NCBI GenBank assembly: GCA_020639135.1 | Contig: JACKHE010000001.1 | Span: forward strand, 248,001-312,000 | DNA: 64,000 nucleotides | Reading direction: 5' to 3' | From: Phycisphaeraceae bacterium | GTDB taxonomy: Bacteria; Planctomycetota; Phycisphaerae; Phycisphaerales; UBA1924 | In this document: positions 50,535-60,330 of the stretch, one piece after another | How the letters are laid out: each line of letters begins with the position of its first letter | Position numbering within the stretch: the stretch's first letter is position 1 | Notes under the pieces: generated by a model | Seen by the model: the letters and a program-made list of their open reading frames with translations, nothing else | What the model was told of the DNA's origin: nothing | Databases searched by the model: none | Translations under genes and position numbers: made by a program

Positions 50535-51941
50535 TCACGGAACGCAGTCCGTCGCGGCGAACTCGGCGAGCAGCATCGCCAGGTCCGCCGTGTCCACGAC
50601 GCCGTTCCGGTCCAGGTCCGCCGAAGCGGAATCCCCGCCGATGGCGCCGATGAGCGCGCCGACGTCGGCGGTGTCCACGACGTTGTCGCCGTTGATGTCG
50701 CCCGCGCAGACGCTGACGATCCGCAGCAGATGCGCTGTTGCAGGCTCGATGCCCCGATTGTAAAAATCGATGTCGCCTGGGAAGGAATGCCCACCCCCGA
50801 CAACCGCCGTGGGCCCGTCCAGCGCGACGGCGTCGCCGAACGCCTGCCCGGGCAGAACCGCCGGCGCCTCGATCGTATTCACCAACCGCCACCGGGCGCC
50901 GGGCAGTTCGCCCTTGGCGTACAGGTATGCGCCGTACCGGAGCGTCCCGACGAGCAGCAGCCGGCCCGAGATGACGACCTCCTTGCCGATGTTGTGGTTG
51001 TGATGCGAGTACCCCTCGCTCGGGGGCTGGAGCCGCTGCTTGTAATACCAGGCGCCCGGCGCTCCCGGCAGCTGCTCGAAGACATGCACCGCCCCGGTAT
51101 GCTTGTAGTCGTTGTTGTACGCGGAGACGTCGCCGAACGCGATCACGCCGTCACCGATCGACACACCGCCGTTGAACCACTCGTATTGGTACACCTCCGG
51201 GGGCAGGCGCAGGACCGCGAGCAGGCCCCACCGATCAGCGCCGCCGGTGTTCCTGCCGAAAAGATACGCCGTCCTCCCGCTCCACTCCGGAATGATGACT
51301 TTCCCGTCGTGCAGATCGAATTTTCGGGCGAACTGGTGCTCCTCATCGGGCATCGGCGATTCGATCGCGCGGACAAACCGCCAGTCGTCCCCTTCGTTTT
51401 CAAACCGCTGATAGACAAACAGACTTGGCTTGCCGATCTGATCACCAGACTCAAATTGCAAGCCGTTGATCATCGCGATGTCGTCTTCGATCCGGACCCA
51501 GGAAAACAGCAATCGCCCCTCGCCAGTTTGCAGCCTCCCTGTGAAAACCCAATCGCCGCCCTCGCCTCGTCGAAAAATCGACGCCCCAAAGTAAGCTGAG
51601 CTGACAATGATCTGATCATCGTGCACATCGACATAGGCGCCGAAGTGCGCCTGCGTCTGCGTGTACGGCGGCTCGATCTTGGCGACGGTCCACAACACCT
51701 GTGGTTCGTCGCCGTCCTGTTCGAAGACGTACACTGAACCCCTTCCGAAGGAATCCCAGTTAGACCCCACCACGACAAGCCCGCCGTCGATCGCGATCGA
51801 TGAACCGAAGCCCTGATCGTGGCCCTCACCAACGGTTCGGAGCACACCGACCCACTCGATCGCGCCGTCCACCTCGGCGAATGATGGGGGAGCGACCAGC
51901 GAAAGAACCGCCAAGCCGATCTTGATCCAACGGGATTGCAT
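50535..51941 (-). CDS. Exported divergent FG-GAP propeller protein with dockerin-like tail
   Basis: 468 residues. Signal peptide (WIKIGLAVLSLVAPPSFA). Seven repeats are again discernible but less regular (GFGSSIAIDGGLVVVGS; HFGAYVDVHDDQIIV; VRIEDDIAMING; FDLHDGKVIIPEWSG; VSIGDGVIAFGDVSA; GKEVVISGRLLLVGT; FGDAVALDGPTAVVG). Dockerin loops follow (GDINGDNVVDTADVG; ADLDRNGVVDTADLA), ending ATDCVP. Past the stop, another frame reads SSGHDPCRDANDQN, which echoes the tail after the neighbouring gene. Confidence 0.82.
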   Translation of the reverse strand: MQSRWIKIGLAVLSLVAPPSFAEVDGAIEWVGVLRTVGEGHDQGFGSSIAIDGGLVVVGSNWDSFGRGSVYVFEQDGDEPQVLWTVAKIEPPYTQTQAHFGAYVDVHDDQIIVSSAYFGASIFRRGEGGDWVFTGRLQTGEGRLLFSWVRIEDDIAMINGLQFESGDQIGKPSLFVYQRFENEGDDWRFVRAIESPMPDEEHQFARKFDLHDGKVIIPEWSGRTAYLFGRNTGGADRWGLLAVLRLPPEVYQYEWFNGGVSIGDGVIAFGDVSAYNNDYKHTGAVHVFEQLPGAPGAWYYKQRLQPPSEGYSHHNHNIGKEVVISGRLLLVGTLRYGAYLYAKGELPGARWRLVNTIEAPAVLPGQAFGDAVALDGPTAVVGGGHSFPGDIDFYNRGIEPATAHLLRIVSVCAGDINGDNVVDTADVGALIGAIGGDSASADLDRNGVVDTADLAMLLAEFAATDCVP

Positions 51942-52075
51942 CGGGTCACCCCCAGGTCAAGGACGTTCATTGTCCTGCAGGAGTGTTCGACAGCCGATCG
52001 CCCCGGGTTCCATCGCCACTCAGGAAAACGCGTTCACGGGCGCCGCCCCGCTCCGGTTTCACCCGCGCGGGGCGT

Positions 52076-52959
52076 TCACAGGCACATCGTCCCGAACTCG
52101 CCGAGCAGGATCCCGAGATCCGCCGTGTCCACGACGCCGTCGCCGTTGAGGTCCGCGGGGCACGGGCCGGGGAGCGTCAGCTCGCCGCGCACCGTCAGCG
52201 AGCCGACCACCTCGTCCTGGCTGATCGAGCCGTTCCCGTCGGCGTCGAACTCGACGAGGATGTCGCCCATCACCGTCGGGCCGTCCGCGCCGGGGAAATC
52301 GATCACGTACGTGATGTCGAAGAACGAATCAACGACGAAGGAGCCGCCCGGCTCGATCTGCGGGATCGGCAGCGTCGGCGGGTTGACAACGAACGGGCCC
52401 ATCGGGTTGAGCCCGATCTCCGCCGGCAGGGTCGGGTTCAGCTCGTCCGTGTTGGTCAACACCAGTCGACGCCCACCGGCACGGGGTTGGCGCCCTGGTC
52501 CGGGATCGGCACGATGATCACCGGCGGCCCGACCGGGTCGATCGCCCAGCTGCTGTGGTTGATCACGCTGCCGTTGCAGCCGAAGGGCGGCTCGGCGGGC
52601 TGCACGTCCTTGACGACCTCGACGTCGTAGATGATGAACCCGCCGGGCGTCATCGGCGTGCACAGCACGAGGAACGGGACATCAACGCACTCGCCCGGCG
52701 CGACGTACACGTCCCCCATGCTCGGCGCGAAGCTCAGACCCGACGAGCCGTCGGGGTCCATCGCCCAGTGAAAACTCGCGCCGGCGGATTTGTTGTTGCA
52801 GATCGTCAGCGTGCCCGGCGAGACCGAGTAGTTGCATCCCGGGATCGGGAAGCACTGCTTGTCCCAGGGCAGGTGGCAGTAGTTGTCGTTCTGGCCCAGC
52901 ACGGCGACATTGATCGCGCTCGCGGCCACAAAGCTTGCAAGTAGCATGGCAGTCCCCAT
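52076..52959 (-). pseudogene. Exported dockerin-tailed protein split by a frameshift
   Basis: The N-terminal part (52959 to 52456; signal MLLASFVAASAINVAVLG, body GCNYSVSPGTLTICNNKSAG) stops at GVDWC. The frame -1 continues without a break as LVLTNTDELNPTLPAEIG through PQIEPGGSFVVDSFFD, an EF-hand-like FDADGNGSISQDE and a dockerin end (ADLNGDGVVDTADLG ... FGTMCL) at 52076. The change of frame near 52460-52475 means that, as assembled, the dockerin is lost. A single-base error or a real mutation are both possible. No family is recognised for the N-terminal half. Confidence 0.75.
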
Positions 52960-53121
52960 GATTGGTGGTTGATGCCCACCCACGGGGGGTCGCCCCCCCT
53001 GTTCCGGAGTGGGCTGCGCACAACGCTACACCCGCGCGGGGACGGTTCTCCATTTGTTGTCAAAAGAAAATGTTTCCGCGTCGCCCCGGTGGGTCGCCGA
53101 CAGGGAAAACGCCCCGCGCCG

Positions 53122-55797
53122 TCACTCCGGCATCGCCACGCGCGTGATCGTCGGGCTGTTCGCTGTCCAGATCCACACCTCGCCGTCGCGCTCCGGGATC
53201 AGCACGTTGGTGTAGGCGTTCATCATGTCGTCCGTGATCCCGGCCGGCAGCCGCTGCTCGATCGGCGCCCGCTCGCCGGTCTCGTGGACGAAGCGGAGAC
53301 GGTCGCCATTGGAGAAGACCACGACCGGCGGCGCGTACGCCATGGACCCGATGAACCCCCCGTCGAAGTCGTGATCAACGACGCCGACCGGCGAGCCGTC
53401 CCGCCGGTACACGCTGAGCACCGTCTGGTCACGCTCCCTGCTGCGCTGGCTCGACCTGACCACGACCGAACCGTCCGCCGCGACCGCGAAGCCGCTGATG
53501 TACCCGAACCAGTCGCCATCCGCCGTCCGCTCGATCGTGACCGCGACCTCCCCGTCAGCGTCGAAACGCCGCAACGAGCGCCCGGCGACCTGCCACCGCT
53601 CGTTCGTGCCGGGGATGTACCGCCACTGACCGGTCTGCAACTCCAACTCCTCCGCCGACGCCGCTAGCCGCGACCCCGAGCCGTCGAACCACTGGGACCG
53701 CCGATTCGGGTACTCGTCTTCGCTGACGCACACCGCCCCGTCGCCGGCGACGGTGACGCTGCCGGAGCAATAGCCCGTCGTGAACCGCGAAGGCGCCGGC
53801 GCCAGCAGCCGCCGCTCGTGACCCAGGGCGTCAAATACGTGCACGGCGTGCGTCCGCGCGTTGATCACGTGCGGCGTGTCACCCGGGCCCAGCGCGATGT
53901 CGTCGATCACCCGCAGCGGCGCGGCCCACGGTGCGTCGCCCAGCACCCGGTCCCACACGCCGTCGCTGTCCATCCGGATCAGCGACAGGTGGTCCGAAGT
54001 CCAGAACGACCCGTCGGAGGTGGGCCGGACCGGGGTGTAGAACACGCACGACCACCCGTCCGGATGCGCCGGCCTGAACCGACCGGCGTACGCGCCGTCC
54101 TTGTCGATCCGGATGAACGGCTCATCCGACGGGTAATCAAAGCAGATCACCCCGCCGTCGATCGTGGGGACGAGCATCGTCGGGTACTGCAGCTCCTCAC
54201 CGATGGCCCGGTCCAGATCAACGACGCGCAGCTCCTTCCCGTCGGTCGAGAAATACCGCAGCCGATGGCTGATCTTCTCCAGCACGCAGAGGCGCCCCGA
54301 TCTGTCGATGACGACGTCCTCCGGCGTGAAACACTCCACGCGCCACCGCTCGCGCCCGAACCTGTCGAACGAGGCGAGGTGGTCCGCCCTGAACATATCT
54401 TCGCCGACCAACCCAAGGAACCCGCCGTCTGGCAGCGCGACCGGCTCCCGCAGCGCTCCACCCGCCCAACCAAGCGGCGCCGCCAGCGATCCGTCGCGCT
54501 GGTCAAAAATCAGGACGAAGGGGACGAACTCGCCATTGCTGAAACCGTCGCCCGTGATCAGCCAGCGCCCGCCGGGCATCGAGGCGATGTGCTGTGGGTG
54601 CTTCCCGAGCAACTCTCCCAGCGCCCGGTCGGACAGGATCTCGCCCTCCATCGTGGCCCGCGTCAGGTGCGGTTCGTTGTTCTCATCGCGCCGGATGAAT
54701 CCGATCACGCCGTCCCGGTCGATGTCCAGGTCGGTGATGGCCCAGATCGCGGGTTTTTCCTCCACGAACGAGTCCAGCGTGATGGCGCCGAGGATCGTCG
54801 CCGGGCCGGGCTCGAACGACACCCCGGTCTGCAACACCGGCTCCACTGTGCGAGCATCGAGCGCCACAACCCCCCAGCCGCCGGCGCTGCGGTCCGGCGC
54901 GCACAAATACGTCGTCGTCTCGCGCCCGTCCGGCGTCGTCACCGTGAACCCGCCGGGACGGAACACGATCCCGGGGCGGGATTCGAGGCGGTCGTCGCGC
55001 CACTGATCGCCGCCGTCGTCCGGCGCCTCGAACTCGCGCTGCCAGTGAATCACGCCGTCCGTGGTGCAGACACCGATCACCGTCGTGTGTTTTCTCCCGT
55101 CCCCCTGCCGAGCGGATTTCGACCACTGCGCCAGGATCAGCGGCGTGTTCGGGATGGCATCGGTCTGCCGCTCGTTGTGATTGACGTGGTTCGCCGTGCT
55201 GAACGAGGTGATCGGCTCCGACATCCCCATATCCGCGCCGTCGCTGAGCCGGTAGAGCCACCAGACCTGCGGATGCTCCGCGTTGTAGCCGTAGTAGGCG
55301 CTGATGACCACCCTGTCGGCGCCCGGCTGCACCGACAGACGCTGCGCGAACGGGTAGCCCGGATTGTTCCCGCCACAGGTGAAGACCCCGCGCGGGCGCC
55401 GGCACTCCTTCTCTGCGATTAGCGTCGTCTGCCCGGCGTCATCGAACGAGAGGATCCGCATCCTCGACACCTCGCCCAGGATCGCCGGCCGCCTCTCATC
55501 CGTGTGCTCGAGGACGTACCCCACCCCGAACGCCCGCCCCTCGTCCGTCACGCCGCCGATCCAAATCGACGGCTCGACCGTGCGCTCCCACATTCGCTTG
55601 CCGTCAACGAACACCGACACCACGCACGGCTCAAACCCGTAGCGGTCGGTCGGTTCAACATGCATCCGGTATCGCCCGCTCGGCGACTCGAAGTCCCTCG
55701 GGTCGTACTCCGTACCGTACTGCGCGCTCGCCGGCGCACCCCCGACCACCACCATCAGGACAACCACGACGAGCCGGGAGAGAGAGTTCATGCGCAT
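53122..55797 (-). CDS. Large exported beta-propeller protein (NHL/PQQ-like repeats)
   Basis: 891 residues. Signal peptide (LVVVVLMVVVGGAPASAQ). The body is a long series of propeller-like strands, for example RDGVIGFIRRDENNEPHLT, LASFDRFGRERWRVECF, VVIDRSGRLCVLEKI, VICFDYPSDEPFIRIDKDG and GFAVAADGSVVVRSSQR. There is no dockerin. It is surrounded by dockerin-tailed genes on the same strand. I do not recognise a specific family; the function may be carbohydrate or protein binding at the cell surface. Confidence 0.72.
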   Translation of the reverse strand: MRMNSLSRLVVVVLMVVVGGAPASAQYGTEYDPRDFESPSGRYRMHVEPTDRYGFEPCVVSVFVDGKRMWERTVEPSIWIGGVTDEGRAFGVGYVLEHTDERRPAILGEVSRMRILSFDDAGQTTLIAEKECRRPRGVFTCGGNNPGYPFAQRLSVQPGADRVVISAYYGYNAEHPQVWWLYRLSDGADMGMSEPITSFSTANHVNHNERQTDAIPNTPLILAQWSKSARQGDGRKHTTVIGVCTTDGVIHWQREFEAPDDGGDQWRDDRLESRPGIVFRPGGFTVTTPDGRETTTYLCAPDRSAGGWGVVALDARTVEPVLQTGVSFEPGPATILGAITLDSFVEEKPAIWAITDLDIDRDGVIGFIRRDENNEPHLTRATMEGEILSDRALGELLGKHPQHIASMPGGRWLITGDGFSNGEFVPFVLIFDQRDGSLAAPLGWAGGALREPVALPDGGFLGLVGEDMFRADHLASFDRFGRERWRVECFTPEDVVIDRSGRLCVLEKISHRLRYFSTDGKELRVVDLDRAIGEELQYPTMLVPTIDGGVICFDYPSDEPFIRIDKDGAYAGRFRPAHPDGWSCVFYTPVRPTSDGSFWTSDHLSLIRMDSDGVWDRVLGDAPWAAPLRVIDDIALGPGDTPHVINARTHAVHVFDALGHERRLLAPAPSRFTTGYCSGSVTVAGDGAVCVSEDEYPNRRSQWFDGSGSRLAASAEELELQTGQWRYIPGTNERWQVAGRSLRRFDADGEVAVTIERTADGDWFGYISGFAVAADGSVVVRSSQRSRERDQTVLSVYRRDGSPVGVVDHDFDGGFIGSMAYAPPVVVFSNGDRLRFVHETGERAPIEQRLPAGITDDMMNAYTNVLIPERDGEVWIWTANSPTITRVAMPE

Positions 55798-55968
55798 ACC
55801 CCTTGTATCGACGGCACAAGCCTGATACGCACAGCCGGCCCGGCAGTTCCCGGATCCCGGCGAACTCTGATCCCAGAAGATGCCCCGGGTACTCCGCGTT
55901 CATTTAAAAATGGCGCCTTGCAGCACCCGGCAGAGAACGGGAATCAGCATGTCATTCTTGTGGCTCGC

Positions 55969-57252
55969 TCACGGGCACGTCATCCCGAACTCGCCCAGCA
56001 AAATCCCCAGATCCGCCGTATCCACCACGCCGTCGCCGTTGATGTCCGACGCCGGGCAGATCGGAAGCGAGAACACGTACGCCGCGCCCGCCTGGTTCGC
56101 CGCCTCGTCGTTGCCGAAGGCGCCGACGACCGCGATCGAGCCATCAATGGCGACAGCGAGACCGAACCCGTCGTTCTGCATTCCGTCCTGCGGGAAAAAC
56201 TCCCCCTCCTGCTGCCCGGTCGAGATATTGAATCGGTACGCCGTGCCCGAATCGACCGCCGCGCCGTCGCCGCGCTGGGCGCCGACGATCGCCTGGTTCC
56301 CGTCGAGGGCGACGCTGTTGCCGAAGAACTGGGACGTCTGCGGATTGTCCGGGAGCAACTCGAACAGCTCGAGCCCGGAGTTCAGGTTGAAGACGTACGC
56401 AGCGCCAGAGTTGGCGCCGTTCTCCGCGCCGTGCCTGCCCACGCCGATGATCGCCCGGTTGCCGCTGACCGCGATAGCGGACCCGAACCAGTCATTCATG
56501 GCGCCGTCGGAGGCGGTCAGCTTGAATAGCTCCATGCCGGTGGTAAGGTCGATGACGTACGCCGAGCCCGATTCGTTCCCGTTGTCGTCGTCAAAGCGCG
56601 AGCCGATCACCGCGATGTTCCCGTCGAGCGCGACGTCGGACCCGAACTGGTCATCGCCCGCGCCATCGGAAGGCACGATCTTGGCGAGCTGCATCCCGGT
56701 ATTCGCGTCGAAGACATACGCGGAGCCCGAGTCGTTGTTGTCCTCGTCGTTGAACGCGCCGATGAGCACGGTGGTCCCGCTGATCGCGACCGCGGAGCCG
56801 AAGTAGTCCTGCAGGTCCCCGTCGCTGGCGACCAGCTTGTGCAGCTGCATCCCGGTCGTGGCGTCGAAGATGTACACCGCGCCGGAATCGAACGCCAACT
56901 GATCCTCCTGCTGGGCGCCGACGACAACCAGGTTCCCGTCGATCGCAACTTCGCGTCCGAACCAATCCGTCGTCCCGCCGTCGTTGGGCAGGAGCTTGTG
57001 CAGTTGCAGGCCGGTCGTGACGTCGAAGAGGTACGCGGCGCCGGAGGCATCGCCGTTGTCGTCGTCCTGGTACGAGCCAACGACCGCGATGTTGCCGCTC
57101 ACATCAACGGGGAGTCCGAAGTTGTCGCCCCCCGCCGCGTCATCGGCCAGCAGCTTGAACTCCAGCGACCCGCCGGCCAGCGCCGCTGGCGCCGCAACGA
57201 CACAACCCACCGCCGCGATGGCGGCGAGCACAACAGACACTCGAACGATCAT
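55969..57252 (-). CDS. Exported FG-GAP propeller protein with dockerin-like tail
   Basis: 427 residues from ATG 57252, with GGGGG 9 bp upstream. Signal peptide (SVVLAAIAAVGCVVAAPAAL). Seven repeats: NFGLPVDVSGN, WFGREVAIDGN, YFGSAVAISGT, QFGSDVALDGN, WFGSAIAVSGN, FFGNSVALDGN and GFGLAVAIDGS, each followed by a DDDNGNxSGSAYVFD-type strand. One dockerin loop (SDINGDGVVDTADLG) ends FGMTCP. It is very similar in pattern to the next two genes, consistent with tandem duplication. Confidence 0.87.
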   Translation of the reverse strand: MIVRVSVVLAAIAAVGCVVAAPAALAGGSLEFKLLADDAAGGDNFGLPVDVSGNIAVVGSYQDDDNGDASGAAYLFDVTTGLQLHKLLPNDGGTTDWFGREVAIDGNLVVVGAQQEDQLAFDSGAVYIFDATTGMQLHKLVASDGDLQDYFGSAVAISGTTVLIGAFNDEDNNDSGSAYVFDANTGMQLAKIVPSDGAGDDQFGSDVALDGNIAVIGSRFDDDNGNESGSAYVIDLTTGMELFKLTASDGAMNDWFGSAIAVSGNRAIIGVGRHGAENGANSGAAYVFNLNSGLELFELLPDNPQTSQFFGNSVALDGNQAIVGAQRGDGAAVDSGTAYRFNISTGQQEGEFFPQDGMQNDGFGLAVAIDGSIAVVGAFGNDEAANQAGAAYVFSLPICPASDINGDGVVDTADLGILLGEFGMTCP

Positions 57253-57408
57253 GTCAATCAACCCCCGATGCCAGAGTTCATTCAGGCCCGGGACCGGAAC
57301 ACTCACCGCCCCGCTTGCCTCTTGGTGAAACTTCCAAGGTAGAGCAGCGCCCCCCCGGATCAAGCGCAATGTCTGGTTGAGGTGTCCCGATGGCCCGGAA
57401 TACACCGA

Positions 57409-58806
57409 CTATGGGCAGTTCGAGCCGAATGCGCCCAGCAGGATCCCAAGATCCGCCGTGTCCACCACGCCGTCGTCATTGAGATCCGCCGAGCCCGCGC
57501 CGCCGAACTGACCGAGCAGCACGCCCAGGTCCGCCGTATCGACAACGCCGTCGCCGTTCAGATCCGCTGGCAACTCGCAAGGCGCCGCGCCCAGATCAAA
57601 GACGTACACCGCGCCCGCCGGCCAGAATCCCAACTCATCGTTCGGCGCCCCGATGACTGATCGCGCACCGGAACTTGCCACGGCCCAGCCGAACTTGTCG
57701 CCCGCGTCCACGCCCGCCGGCAGCAGCTTCTGCGTCTGCACGCCGGTCATCACGTCGAAGAGATACGCCGAGCCCGACTGCGCGCCAGCGCTGTCGTCAA
57801 ACCACGCGCCGACCGCCGCGACGCCGTCGCTGACGGCGACCGACCAGCCGAAGTACTCGCCCGCGCTCCCGTCACCCGGCAGCAGCTTGGCGATCTGCAG
57901 GCCCGTCGCCGCGTCGAAGACGTACGCCGAGCCCGCGTTGGCGCCGTTGTCGTCGTCCCCCCAGGCCCCGACGACCACCTGCCCGCCGCGGATCGCGACC
58001 GAGAAGCCGAACCCGTCCCCCGCCGAGCCGTCGCCCGCGACCAGCTTGCGGAGCTGCGCGCCGGTCGCCGCGTCGAACACATACGCCGCGCCGGCGTCAA
58101 CGCCCCCGCTGTTGTCGTCCCCCTGAGCGCCGACGACGGCGAGACCGCCGCTCACCGCGACCGCGTGCCCGAAGTAGTCCCCCGCCTGCGCATCGTCGGC
58201 GTGCAGCGTGTGAAGCTCCGCACCCGTCGCCGTGTCGAAGACGAACGCCGAGCCCGAGTCCTCCCCGCTGTCGTCGTCCTTCCACGCGCCCACAACCACG
58301 ACGCCCCCGTCGATCGCGACCGCGCTCCCGAACTCGTCCATCGCGGCGCCGCTCGCAGGGACCAGCTTGTGCAGCTGCGCGCCGCTCGTCGCGTCGAAGA
58401 GGTACGCCGAACCCGAGCACGGCCCGTTGTCCTCGTCGAGGTTCGCCCCGACCACCGCGACATTCCCGCTGATCCCGACGGAGCTGCCGAAGGTGTCCCC
58501 CTCGGCGCGGTCGAGCGCCAGCAGCTTGGTGACCATCGGATCGCCGATCGGCGCGGCGACGCTGAAGACGTACGCCGAGCCCGACCCCGTCCCGCCGACC
58601 TCGTCATAAAGCGAGCCGACAACCACGAGATCGCCGTCGATCGCCACCGCGCAGCCGAACTCATCGCCGAAGGCGCCGTCCGCCGGATCAATCCGGATCA
58701 GCTCGACCGCCATGCCGAGCGAGACGCCCACGATTCCGACCCAGCCCAGCGCCCCCGCGCACACAACAGCCGAGGACGCGAGCCCACGATGCTTCTTGCC
58801 GTTCAT
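57409..58806 (-). CDS. Exported FG-GAP propeller protein with double dockerin-like tail
   Basis: 465 residues. Signal peptide (AVVCAGALGWVGIVGVSLGM). Seven repeats begin EFGCAVAIDGD, TFGSSVGISGN, EFGSAVAIDGG, YFGHAVAVSGG, GFGFSVAIRGG, YFGWSVAVSDG and KFGWAVASSGA. Two dockerin loops (ADLNGDGVVDTADLG and ADLNDDGVVDTADLG) end FGSNCP. Seven blades is the usual number for a closed propeller, so the protein looks intact. Confidence 0.87.
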   Translation of the reverse strand: MNGKKHRGLASSAVVCAGALGWVGIVGVSLGMAVELIRIDPADGAFGDEFGCAVAIDGDLVVVGSLYDEVGGTGSGSAYVFSVAAPIGDPMVTKLLALDRAEGDTFGSSVGISGNVAVVGANLDEDNGPCSGSAYLFDATSGAQLHKLVPASGAAMDEFGSAVAIDGGVVVVGAWKDDDSGEDSGSAFVFDTATGAELHTLHADDAQAGDYFGHAVAVSGGLAVVGAQGDDNSGGVDAGAAYVFDAATGAQLRKLVAGDGSAGDGFGFSVAIRGGQVVVGAWGDDDNGANAGSAYVFDAATGLQIAKLLPGDGSAGEYFGWSVAVSDGVAAVGAWFDDSAGAQSGSAYLFDVMTGVQTQKLLPAGVDAGDKFGWAVASSGARSVIGAPNDELGFWPAGAVYVFDLGAAPCELPADLNGDGVVDTADLGVLLGQFGGAGSADLNDDGVVDTADLGILLGAFGSNCP

Positions 58807-58959
58807 GTCAGTGCCCTGCTTGTTCGCGAAATCACGCGGTCAGACAACCCCCGCCGACCCGACCGCCAATAACGGATCGACAGGTGGCATTATACCGCCA
58901 CGGCGGGGGGCAAAGCCACGCCAAATCACCACGGAACGGCCAGTTCCGAGGCGTTCGGG

Positions 58960-60246
58960 CTATGGGCAGGCATCCCCGAACCCCCCGAGCAGGATGCCCA
59001 GGTCCGACGTGTCCACGAGCCCGTCCGCGTTGAGATCGCCGGGCAGGACACACCCGGGCCCGAAGAGGTACACCGCGCCGGCGTCGGGGCCCGCGTCGCT
59101 GACCTTCCACGCCCCGACGACCACCCGATCCCCCTGCACCGCCACGGCGTTGCCGAACTCGTCTTCAGCAACCGCGTCATTTTCGGCGAGCAGCTTCGAC
59201 GTCTGCTGCCCCGTGAGCGCACGGAAGAGGTATGCCGAGCCGGAGTTCATCCCGAAGTCATCATCGTTCCGGCACCCAACCGCGATGGTGTCGCCGCTGA
59301 TGGACACGGACTCGCCGAAGAAATCGCCGACCGATCCGCCGTCTCCCCGGAGAAGCTCATGCAGCTGCGCCCCTGAAGCGACGCTGTAGGTGTACGCGGA
59401 TCCCGAGTTGTCGCCATACCGATTGGAGTTGTCAGCGCCGACCACCACGACGCCGCTGTCAATGGCGACCGAAGACCCGAAGAACTCGCCCGCCTGACCG
59501 TTGTCGGGCAGGAGCTTGTGCAGCTGCATCCCGCTGGTCACATCGAAAATGTAGGCGGAGCCGGAAGCGTCGCCATTGTCGTCATCTCCCTCGGCGCCGA
59601 CTGCAACGGTCACGCCGTCGATCGCGACCGAGGTCCCGAAGAAGTCGGCGTCCACACCGTCGAGCGCTAGCAGCTTCCGGAGAAACATCCCGGTCATCGC
59701 GTCATAGACATACACGGATCCGGAGAACACGCCGTTGTCGTCATCACGTCTGCATCCGATGACAACATAAGCGCCGTCGATCGCGACACTGCTCCCGAAG
59801 AAGCTCCCCGCGACGCCGTCGGCCGGAACCAGCTTGTGCAGCTCCATCCCGGTTGTCACATCGAACAGGTAGGCCGAGCCGGAGTCAAAGCCATTGTCGT
59901 CGTCGCCCGAAGCGCCGATGACCGCGATCGTCCCGCTCACATCGACGGCGATGCCGAAGTTGTCACCCCCTGAGTTGTTCGACGGGTTCAGCTTGAACAG
60001 CTCCTGCCCGGTCTCGACGTCGAAGATATACGCCGAGCCCGATAGGGCGCCGTTGTCGCCGTTGAAGTGCGCGCCGACCACAACGACCGACCCGTCGATC
60101 GCAACCGCCTTGCCGAACAGGTCGCCATCGAATCCGTCTGATGCAAGGATCTTGTGCTCCTCAGTCTGTGCGGCCGCAGTCCCGACAGCCAGCGACAACA
60201 GGGCCATGGACGCCACAATGGTCCCGCGGCGATGTGATGCTTGCAT
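58960..60246 (-). CDS. Exported FG-GAP propeller protein with dockerin-like tail
   Basis: 428 residues. Signal peptide (MALLSLAVGTAAAQ). Seven repeats begin LFGKAVAIDGS, NFGIAVDVSGT, FFGSSVAIDGA, FFGTSVAIDGV, FFGSSVAIDSG, FFGESVSISGD and EFGNAVAVQGD. One dockerin loop (GDLNADGLVDTSDLG) ends FGDACP. It lacks cysteines in the propeller except at one site. It is adjacent and similar to 57409-58806. Confidence 0.87.
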   Translation of the reverse strand: MQASHRRGTIVASMALLSLAVGTAAAQTEEHKILASDGFDGDLFGKAVAIDGSVVVVGAHFNGDNGALSGSAYIFDVETGQELFKLNPSNNSGGDNFGIAVDVSGTIAVIGASGDDDNGFDSGSAYLFDVTTGMELHKLVPADGVAGSFFGSSVAIDGAYVVIGCRRDDDNGVFSGSVYVYDAMTGMFLRKLLALDGVDADFFGTSVAIDGVTVAVGAEGDDDNGDASGSAYIFDVTSGMQLHKLLPDNGQAGEFFGSSVAIDSGVVVVGADNSNRYGDNSGSAYTYSVASGAQLHELLRGDGGSVGDFFGESVSISGDTIAVGCRNDDDFGMNSGSAYLFRALTGQQTSKLLAENDAVAEDEFGNAVAVQGDRVVVGAWKVSDAGPDAGAVYLFGPGCVLPGDLNADGLVDTSDLGILLGGFGDACP

Positions 60247-60330
60247 GAATCTGCCCCCTGGAATGTTGGAATGTCGCTTGTGAGAACGGCGCCGCTCCCG
60301 TGATCCACACCGCGGTTCAGTCTCGAACTG

